DNA of 19,874 nucleotides from Kosmotogaceae bacterium UBA1373 (GTDB lineage: Bacteria; Thermotogota; Thermotogae; Petrotogales; Kosmotogaceae): contig DBRH01000069.1 of NCBI GenBank assembly GCA_002305955.1, forward strand, positions 884 through 20,757, read 5' to 3'. The notes below the pieces were generated by a model. It had not been told where the DNA came from. It saw only the letters and a list, made by a program, of their open reading frames with translations, and did no database searches. Each line of letters begins with the position of its first letter. The stretch's first letter is position 1. Both the position numbers and the translations under genes were made by a program. Below, piece by piece: positions 14,005 to 19,874 of the stretch.

Positions 14005-15375
14005 ATGCAGCTAAAACCACCGGAATGGACAAGTGACGCCATCATTTATCAGATATTTCCCGACTCTTTCTTCAACGGTGAACCGTACAACGATCCTCCG
14101 GAAACCCTTAACTGGGGTGCCTCGCCCGAGAGGAATCGCTTCTACGGAGGAGACCTGCGAGGAATCATCCATAAGCTGGATTATTTGCAGAAGCTCGGAG
14201 TCAACTGTATATACCTGACTCCCATCTTCGATGCGCCTTCGAACCACAAATACGATACCCGCAATTACTTCAAAGTAGACGAAGCTCTGGGCGGAGACGA
14301 GGCTCTCATAGAATTGGTCGAGCAGGTTCATGTGAGGGGGATGAGAATCTTGCTGGACGGAGTTTTCAACCACTGTGGTGTCGAACACCCGTTCTTCGTT
14401 GACGCGACGAACAGGGGTAAAGAGTCCCGCTACTGGAAATGGTTTCACATCGACTCGATACCGGTTGTCGAAAGCCCTGAACCGAACTACCGTTGTTTTG
14501 CCGGCTACGGAAAGATGCCCGAGTTCGATCTTTCCAACCCTCAGGTGAGAGAGTATTTGCTTGGAGTGGTCCGATACTGGTTCGAGAAGGCCGATATCGA
14601 CGGCTGGCGGCTCGACACTGTGGAATACCTGCATCCCGATTTCGTTCGCGCCGTTCGAGAGACCTCCAAAGAGATGAAGCCGGAGGCTTACGTTCTGGGC
14701 GAGCTTCTTCATCTTGGAACTTCCTGGTTCAAGGGAGGTTATCTGGACGGAGCGATGAACTACAGATTGAGAAAGTATCTTCTCTCCTTTTTCGTCTTCA
14801 ACAACATCGACGCGAAGACCTTTGGAGAAAAGCTCTATGTCTTGCGACGTAGCTATCCCGACTGGGCGAATTATGCGATGTACAACATGATTGACAGCCA
14901 CGATCGCCCCAGAATCACCACACTCTGCAATGGCAGGAAGGAGATAGTCAGACTCATACTATTGTTCTTATTCGCCTACCCGGGCGTTCCCGCGATCTAT
15001 TACGGCGACGAGATAGGCATCGAAGGCGGTAATGATCCGGACTGCCGGAGGTCGATGATATGGGACGAGAGACTCTGGGACCGGGAACTTCTTGAGTTCT
15101 GCAAGAGGCTCATAGAGCTTCGAAAAACCAGTCCGGCTCTGAGAAAGGGAGCTTTCATACCCGGCGTCGCCGAAAACGGAGTTTTCACGTTCGAGAGAGA
15201 GTACGGGAATGAACGGGTTGTAGTTTGCCTGAACAACTCGCCCGTCGCCGGGGAATACGAAATCGGGAGGCCTTACGATGTTCTGCTTTCGGGATCTGCC
15301 AGGATCGATTCATTTACTCTGTCTCTAGATCCGTACGGTTTCGCGGTATTGAGAAAGACGGCGGAAAACGTCTGA
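14005..15375 (+). CDS. GH13 alpha-glucosidase/neopullulanase-like enzyme
   Basis: A 456-residue hydrolase with no signal peptide, so it should act in the cytosol on imported maltodextrins. The (beta/alpha)8 barrel starts at once (WTSDAIIYQIFPDSFFNG). The conserved regions are DGVFNH, GWRLDTVEY (nucleophile D204), VLGELLH (acid/base E233) and MIDSHDRPR (D300). PAIYYGDEIGIEGGNDPDCR resembles cyclomaltodextrinases, neopullulanases and maltogenic amylases (GH13_20). Those usually have an N-terminal CBM34 dimerisation domain, which is absent, so the protein is about 120 residues shorter. ATG 14005 lies six bases after GGAGG, 14 bp behind malG; an ATG at 14001 opens only a short frame. It ends the operon before a strong terminator. 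Exact bond specificity is not decided by the sequence. Confidence 0.88.
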   Translation: MQLKPPEWTSDAIIYQIFPDSFFNGEPYNDPPETLNWGASPERNRFYGGDLRGIIHKLDYLQKLGVNCIYLTPIFDAPSNHKYDTRNYFKVDEALGGDEALIELVEQVHVRGMRILLDGVFNHCGVEHPFFVDATNRGKESRYWKWFHIDSIPVVESPEPNYRCFAGYGKMPEFDLSNPQVREYLLGVVRYWFEKADIDGWRLDTVEYLHPDFVRAVRETSKEMKPEAYVLGELLHLGTSWFKGGYLDGAMNYRLRKYLLSFFVFNNIDAKTFGEKLYVLRRSYPDWANYAMYNMIDSHDRPRITTLCNGRKEIVRLILLFLFAYPGVPAIYYGDEIGIEGGNDPDCRRSMIWDERLWDRELLEFCKRLIELRKTSPALRKGAFIPGVAENGVFTFEREYGNERVVVCLNNSPVAGEYEIGRPYDVLLSGSARIDSFTLSLDPYGFAVLRKTAENV

Positions 15376-15388
15376 TCTAGATCGCAAT

Positions 15389-15418
15389 AAAACCGGCAGT
15401 CATCTGGCTGCCGGTTTT
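15389..15418. terminator. Bidirectional intrinsic terminator
   Basis: AAAACCGGCAG and CTGCCGGTTTT form an 11-bp stem with an 8-nt loop (15400-15407). The arms end in A and T runs, so it works as a terminator for the GH13 gene (plus) and for the convergent Ig-repeat gene, whose stop is at 15433 (minus). Confidence 0.92.
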
Positions 15419-15432
15419 AATCGTTGCCGGAT

Positions 15433-18171
15433 TTATTTCAATTCTATTCTGACAGACCCTTTCGTTTCTCCACCTTCCGATACGACGGGAATGTTTCTCG
15501 AGGATGAGCTGGCGGTTATTCTGGCCGCTCCGATGAACTCCGCGCTTTCTTCAGTCACTTTCCATATGGATACGGTATCGAAATCCAGAGGCCAATCGAC
15601 TTCAAGCTCTGCGCGTTGCCCGCTAGAGATTATCTCGTGAGAGCCGGCGACCAGTTTCACTTTATCGATCCCCGAAGAGAACAACGCGTATGTTATGGAA
15701 ACTACGCGATGACCCGCTTCCACGAAGATCTTTAAAGGAACGGTTAACTCGCTCTTTCCATCGCTAACCTTTATCATAACATCCTTCTGACCGGCCTCTC
15801 CTGTGCGAGGCTCGAAAACGTATTTACCGTCCACGATGCTTCCAGGCCCTTCTCGAATCTCAAACAGCAAATCATCGCCGTCGGGATCGCTTATGAAATC
15901 CCCGAGTTCGATTTCAACGGTCTTCCCCTCTTCGAGGGTAACTTCGGGAAACGGTTCCTTAATTTCGGGTAACCTGTTAACATCGAGAACCGTTATGATG
16001 ATGGGCAGTGTCACACCGCCACCCCTGCCATCGCTGGCGGTTACGAGTATGAATTTTTCGCCGGAATCCTCGTAACCGGGGCTGTAGGTGTAGCCGTTCC
16101 CTTCAAGTGTTCCCGGACCCTCCAGAGAGAGTGTCAATTCATCGCCGTCGGGGTCGCTGAAGAAGGTGGTCAGGTTCATGCCAAGGGAGAACCCTTCTCT
16201 TATGCTGCTCTTGATCTCTTTGATCGTAGTCTCGGGGGTGCGATTCACATCCACCACTTCTACCATGAATTCGCCCGTCACCGACGCTAGACCATCGGAT
16301 ACCTGTATAGTAACAGTGTGGTCTCCGCTCTCATCGAAAGAAGGTTCGAAAGTGTAGATCGCATTTTCGACGCTCCCGGGTCCTTCCACGAGAGTGAAGG
16401 TCAGTTCGTCGCCGTCGAGATCTATCGACTGCATCCGGAGATCCACAACGAGGTTAGCCCCCTCGTCTATCATCTTATCGCTGAGAAGTATTCTGGGGGA
16501 TCTGTTAAGATCCATCACAGAGATAATAATGGGTAGATTTGCGGAGAGACCCGAGGAATCTCTCGCAACTATCGTTACCGTCTTTTCCCCCTGGTCGTTG
16601 TACGAAGGCGTGTATTTATAATTACCCCCCTCGATGCTTCCCGGTCCTTCTAAAATGGCGAAGGACAGTTCCTCGCCGTCCGGGTCGGTGAAGAAGCTCT
16701 TGAGATCTAGACCCAGCGTGAAGGTCTCCTTTATGCTTGCCGCAATCGAAGGCAGGACAGCCACGGGAGCTCTATTTACATCAACGACATCTATCTCGAA
16801 GACGAGTATCTTTTCTTCGCCATTGGAGTCGGAGACCTTTATCTTGACTTCCTTGAGACCGGCCGATTCAAAATCCGGCTCGTAGGTGTAACTATCGCCC
16901 TCTACACTTCCCGGTCCTTCAAGCAGTTCGAAGAATATCCCATCGCCGTCGGGATCGTAGGCAAAGGCTTTGAGGTAAAGGTTAAGCCTCTCTCCTTCGA
17001 AGATGGTTTCGTTAGCTATCGATCCTTCGGGTGGTCTGTTCGCATCCTGCACCAAAATCGTGAAAGAAGCTCTGCCAGTTCCGCCTTTGCCATCGGAAAC
17101 CATTATAGTAACGGTCTTATCACCGGCATCGCGGTAGCCTGGAGTATAAACGTATCTGTTCTCTTGCACCGCGCCGGGCCCTTCCACGGTGATCTCTAAA
17201 GGATCGTTGTCGGGATCTATCAGGCGGCTCGAGAGGTCCACTACGAGTTCTTCACCTTCGGAAATAACCATATCGCTCAAGAAGATTCTGGGCGGTCTGT
17301 TCGTCTCGGTAACCGTCACTTTGAAAGTCGAGGTCGATTCGCCTCCCCTGCTATCTTTGGCGGAGATCGAAACCACACTTTCACCGGCCTCCGCAAAGCC
17401 CGGCTTATAGATGAAGACTCCGTCGACGATCTCTCCCGGTCCTTCGATTAGCGTCAGTGTCACCCCGTCCCCTTCAGCATCCGAAACGAGAGCCGCGAGA
17501 TCTACGGCCAGAGAGTCTCCTTCCCGGACCGTTTGATCGGACACCACCAGAGCCGGCGGCGCGTTCACGTCCACCACTTCGAGTTGCACATCCCTCACCG
17601 TTTCGTTGCCCTCGGAATCTTTTGCGGTGATTCTCAGGACTTTCTTACCGGCATCCAGATACCCGGGAGCATACACATACGTATTTCCCTCAAGCTTTCC
17701 AGGACCATCGACGGCTAGAGACAGCTCATCGTTATCGGGATCTTTAACGATAGTCAAAAGGTCGAGGGACATACTCTCTCCCTCTAAAACCTTGAGCGGT
17801 GTCGTGTCGATTTCCGGAGGTCTGTTGACTCGTATGACGTTTATCTTCAGCTCTCCGGTCGAGTTTTTCCCCTGCTTGTCGGTCGCCTTTATCTTTGCGA
17901 TCACTTCGCCCACATACTTGAAAGCCGGCTCGAATGTGAATACCGATCCGGTTATGGTTCCGGGGCCATCGACCTTTTCGAGCGTGACTTCATCGGCCTT
18001 TTCATCTTTTATAAAGGCCCTCAAATCGACAGTGAGCTTTTCTCCCTGGTTGACCACCTGAACCGGCAGCTCCATAACGGGTTCTTTGTTCAGCAGTGCC
18101 GGAATCGTCGCTATGAGAACGATCGCCACAGCGACCGCGGCGATGAGCGTATAGATCATCCACTTCTTCAT
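15433..18171 (-). CDS. Membrane-anchored envelope protein with nine Ig/cadherin-like repeats
   Basis: A 912-residue protein. Residues 1-30 (MKKWMIYTLIAAVAVAIVLI) form a signal anchor or uncleaved signal peptide. Nine repeats of about 88 residues follow (about 36-819). Each has an acidic DPDGDEL-type turn that could bind calcium, an EGPGSIEG turn, YTYEPGYEDAGEKTVTI and a DVNRPP linker, as in bacterial Ig-like/cadherin-like domains. A 93-residue C-terminal domain (820-912) differs and is rich in serine and beta-strand. The frame is open to 18201, but the ATG at 18171, behind GGGGGGAG, begins the hydrophobic segment. It lies 91 bp behind the DUF4230-like gene on the same strand. The likely role is structural or adhesive at the cell envelope; no enzyme or LPxTG motif is seen. 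Confidence 0.85.
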   Translation of the reverse strand: MKKWMIYTLIAAVAVAIVLIATIPALLNKEPVMELPVQVVNQGEKLTVDLRAFIKDEKADEVTLEKVDGPGTITGSVFTFEPAFKYVGEVIAKIKATDKQGKNSTGELKINVIRVNRPPEIDTTPLKVLEGESMSLDLLTIVKDPDNDELSLAVDGPGKLEGNTYVYAPGYLDAGKKVLRITAKDSEGNETVRDVQLEVVDVNAPPALVVSDQTVREGDSLAVDLAALVSDAEGDGVTLTLIEGPGEIVDGVFIYKPGFAEAGESVVSISAKDSRGGESTSTFKVTVTETNRPPRIFLSDMVISEGEELVVDLSSRLIDPDNDPLEITVEGPGAVQENRYVYTPGYRDAGDKTVTIMVSDGKGGTGRASFTILVQDANRPPEGSIANETIFEGERLNLYLKAFAYDPDGDGIFFELLEGPGSVEGDSYTYEPDFESAGLKEVKIKVSDSNGEEKILVFEIDVVDVNRAPVAVLPSIAASIKETFTLGLDLKSFFTDPDGEELSFAILEGPGSIEGGNYKYTPSYNDQGEKTVTIVARDSSGLSANLPIIISVMDLNRSPRILLSDKMIDEGANLVVDLRMQSIDLDGDELTFTLVEGPGSVENAIYTFEPSFDESGDHTVTIQVSDGLASVTGEFMVEVVDVNRTPETTIKEIKSSIREGFSLGMNLTTFFSDPDGDELTLSLEGPGTLEGNGYTYSPGYEDSGEKFILVTASDGRGGGVTLPIIITVLDVNRLPEIKEPFPEVTLEEGKTVEIELGDFISDPDGDDLLFEIREGPGSIVDGKYVFEPRTGEAGQKDVMIKVSDGKSELTVPLKIFVEAGHRVVSITYALFSSGIDKVKLVAGSHEIISSGQRAELEVDWPLDFDTVSIWKVTEESAEFIGAARITASSSSRNIPVVSEGGETKGSVRIELK
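15715..18066 (-). repeat. Nine tandem Ig/cadherin-like domain repeats
   Basis: These are protein-level repeats with a period near 88 residues (264 bp), numbered 1-9 from the N-terminus (18066 down to 15715). Repeat 1 is the most diverged, with its acidic turn degenerate. Repeats 6 and 8 share TLGLDLKSFF/SLGMNLTTFF openings and LPIIISV/LPIIITV endings. Repeats 4 and 7 share IFLSD/ILLSD plus VVDL openings. The array has therefore grown by duplicating blocks, not single units. Confidence 0.85.
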
Positions 18172-18262
18172 TTTTTCTCCCCCCTCAACTTTTTTTATCA
18201 ACCAAAGACCTTTTATTTCTCAAAACGTATATCGCTTTTTAGATAGTTATAAATCGCCTGAC

Positions 18263-18892
18263 TCAGCGAATCGCGGTATTTGTGCTCTCCCGGAGGCTTT
18301 GCGGTCTTTCCAGCTCTTTGAAAAGCACTACCACCTCATCGAACCCCATTCCCAGGAGCAATCCGTGGAAGAAGTTTCTGGCGCTCTCTCTGGAAGTCTC
18401 TTCAATACCCATTTCGTGCGCGCTGATCAACGCCTGTTGTTCTATCTCTTTGCTGTAAGACTGGAACGTCTTGAGCATATCCCTGTTCCCGAAAACCTTA
18501 ACCAGCACACCACTCTGATTTATCACACGTATATCCGGTATCTTGCTCTGGGGTATGGTCACCTCGAGCTCCGGAGGAGGGAGAACTAGCTTTATTCTTC
18601 TGCTCTCCCCTTCGTATATCTCGATAGAGTTGCTATCTATGCTTTTTAGATCGAGATAACCGCGAACTTGAAAGGGAACTATAAAAATATATCTCTGCGA
18701 AGTGCCCGGCACTATGCTTTCCTTTTCAGGTTCGAATATGAGCAGCGTGGTCATTCTGGCCGTGCTCAGCTCGGCGATTCGCTCGATCCTGTGAATCACC
18801 GATTCGGTTCTGACGGTCGTCTTCTTGCGCGACTGTAACAGTATCAGCAGCAGTATGCAGACCGCGATTATCAGAACGATGTTTAGAACGAT
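18263..18892 (-). CDS. DUF4230-like membrane-anchored protein with unclear start codon
   Basis: About 209 residues by the extended reading. The soluble part (MIHRIERIAELSTARMTTLL from the GTG at 18799) matches DUF4230 proteins: a predicted beta-rich core with LKSIDSNSIEIYEGESRRIKL and LVLPPPELEV, then a helical tail with EIEQQALISAHEMGIEETSR. The same frame continues upstream for 31 codons and encodes a clear membrane anchor (IVLNIVLIIAVCILLLILLQ, then SRKK), but contains no ATG, GTG or TTG. The only strong ribosome site, AGGGAGG (18907-18901), sits eight bases before an ATC at 18892. The real start is probably that ATC or another rare codon; the GTG at 18799 would lose the anchor. It follows the small membrane protein by 24 bp. 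Function unknown. Confidence 0.7.
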   Translation of the reverse strand: MVLNIVLIIAVCILLLILLQSRKKTTVRTESVIHRIERIAELSTARMTTLLIFEPEKESIVPGTSQRYIFIVPFQVRGYLDLKSIDSNSIEIYEGESRRIKLVLPPPELEVTIPQSKIPDIRVINQSGVLVKVFGNRDMLKTFQSYSKEIEQQALISAHEMGIEETSRESARNFFHGLLLGMGFDEVVVLFKELERPQSLRESTNTAIR

Positions 18893-18916
18893 GAGTAAAA
18901 CCTCCCTGTTGCCATC

Positions 18917-19333
18917 TTATGTGTTATAGAAATCGAAATTGAAATTGAAAGCCGCCCCCATTACGATCACGGCGATCAATGTGATAAGAACGAAGACGAT
19001 GGCCAGGATTATAAGGACGCCCTGGATCCTGAAATACTTCATCATGCTGTCGAGACCTATCTCGAGATTCACAGGAGCCTTGGTGTGAATGAAGGTTTCC
19101 AGCTCCCTCTTCGTTCTTCTTAGCCTGAGACCCATCACCAGCGCAACGATAGCACTGATGAGACCGAATATAGAAAAGGGGTTCGCTATCATTCCTGCGA
19201 TCGAGCCGATTATTCCGAGTGTAGCGCCGATGAGAGTCCATACGCCGACGAATCCGGCCCAGTAGCTCAAACCGCTCAGAGTCTGGTAAGAGATTCCTTC
19301 GATGCCAGAATTACCTTCGCTTCTTTCGTACAT
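18917..19333 (-). CDS. Small membrane protein, possibly DUF5362-like
   Basis: A 138-residue protein starting MYERSEGNSG, from the ATG at 19333 with GGGGGTG six bases ahead; a GTG at 19342 would overlap that site. Hydrophobic segments lie at about 25-48 (LSYWAGFVGVWTLIGATLG), 50-70 and 104-127 (GVLIILAIVFVLITLIAVIV). Between them are a basic stretch (LRLRRTKRELE) and MMKYFRIQGVL, which recalls DUF5362 proteins. It leads the minus-strand cluster with the DUF4230-like and Ig-repeat genes, so an envelope role is likely. The domain name is a weak match from memory. Confidence 0.6.
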   Translation of the reverse strand: MYERSEGNSGIEGISYQTLSGLSYWAGFVGVWTLIGATLGIIGSIAGMIANPFSIFGLISAIVALVMGLRLRRTKRELETFIHTKAPVNLEIGLDSMMKYFRIQGVLIILAIVFVLITLIAVIVMGAAFNFNFDFYNT

Positions 19334-19456
19334 ACGAAACACCCCCTTTTTTATTCACAAATAAAGTTTATCAGAGAAAGCGAAAAAAACTGTAATGCTT
19401 TGCCGAGTTGGCGCTTTTGTTGAACTTTCAGCAGGGGAAGAGTTTCGGTCGATATA

Positions 19457-19484
19457 TTGTTAGTTAAGCTTACGGTGGTATAAT
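19457..19484 (+). promoter_or_regulatory. Promoter of the aldo/keto reductase gene
   Basis: TTGTTA (19457-19462) and a perfect TATAAT (19479-19484) lie 16 bp apart, with an extended -10 TGG directly before it. The start would be near 19491, about 50 nt before the ATG. Confidence 0.65.
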
Positions 19485-19539
19485 CAAAGCAAACAAAGTA
19501 TATCGGAATTAAAATCATTGAGAGTGAAGGAGGTTATTT

Positions 19540-19874
19540 ATGGAATATCGCAAAGTTGGAAGAAGCGGTTTAAGGATCAGTGAACTGTCTCTCGGTTCGT
19601 GGTTGACTTTCGGAGCGCAGCTGGATATCGAGAACGCCAGGGAGGCCATGCGCAGAGCATACAGAGAGGGAATAAACTTCTTTGACAACGCCGAGGCCTA
19701 CGCGAGCGGAATGTCTGAATCGATGATGGGCGAGATACTAAAGGAGTTCAAACGCGAGGAAGTCGTCGTTTCTACCAAGATCTTCTGGGGTGGAAACAAG
19801 CCGAACCAGAAAGGCCTTTCGCGGAAGCATCTTCTCGAGGGCACCTGGAACTCTCTGAAGCGACTCCAATTGAG
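19540..19874 (+). CDS. Aldo/keto reductase, Kv-beta/YghZ type (cut by window edge)
   Basis: The first 111 codons of an NADPH-dependent oxidoreductase. The protein starts MEYRKVGRSGLRISELSLGS. It shows catalytic D49 and Y54 in INFFDNAEAYASGMSE and K80 in STKIFWGG; the next residues (NKPNQKGLSRKHLLEG, SLKRLQL) are the signature of the potassium-channel beta-subunit/YghZ branch. AAGGAGG at 19527-19533 lies six bases before the ATG. It is divergent from the envelope cluster. Bacterial members reduce aldehydes such as methylglyoxal; the substrate here is unknown. The frame is open to the window end. Confidence 0.92.
   Translation, partial: MEYRKVGRSGLRISELSLGSWLTFGAQLDIENAREAMRRAYREGINFFDNAEAYASGMSESMMGEILKEFKREEVVVSTKIFWGGNKPNQKGLSRKHLLEGTWNSLKRLQL

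Overview
The window reads as bacterial chromosome at about half GC, with dense operons, strong AGGAGG-type ribosome sites and several TTG starts. The gene set fits Thermotogota, perhaps a Mesotoga- or Kosmotoga-like organism: a TM1586-type nitroreductase, a MalEFG transporter with no adjacent ATPase, an alpha-glucan hydrolase without the usual N-terminal domain, and large Ig-repeat envelope proteins. That placement is inference from protein style; no 16S gene or other marker is present.

Layout from left to right. (1) The start of an ABC transporter ATPase runs off the left edge (minus), divergent from a tldD-tldE metalloprotease pair joined by a TAATG overlap (plus). (2) A nitroreductase-like gene (plus) converges, 9 bp apart, on a two-gene minus operon: a secreted protein with two chagasin (I42) domains followed by a membrane PAS-GAF-GGDEF diguanylate cyclase. 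(3) A small basic hypothetical protein (minus) lies beside a plus operon of a GNAT-family protein and threonine synthase. (4) A 363-bp palindrome-rich control region carries two near-ideal lac-type operators and a promoter. It feeds a maltodextrin operon: LacI-family repressor, MalE-like binding protein, MalF, MalG and a cytoplasmic GH13 hydrolase, closed by a bidirectional terminator. (5) A minus cluster of small membrane protein, DUF4230-like protein and a membrane-anchored protein with nine Ig/cadherin-like repeats looks like an envelope locus. (6) The window ends inside a Kv-beta-type aldo/keto reductase gene (plus).

How the genes work together. Region 4 is a self-contained import-and-degradation system: the repressor probably senses a maltodextrin, the binding protein and MalFG import it, and the GH13 enzyme cuts it in the cytosol. 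The ATPase must come from elsewhere. RNA structures lie at two points where expression levels would need to differ: a 17-nt palindrome between lacI and malE, and a 13-bp inverted repeat whose right arm contains the malF ribosome site.

No tRNA, rRNA, CRISPR array, insertion sequence or prophage gene was seen. The points most worth following are the lac-type operators read by a repressor with non-lac recognition residues and a missing hinge leucine, the malF hairpin, the DUF4230 gene with no ordinary start codon, and the Ig-repeat envelope cluster.
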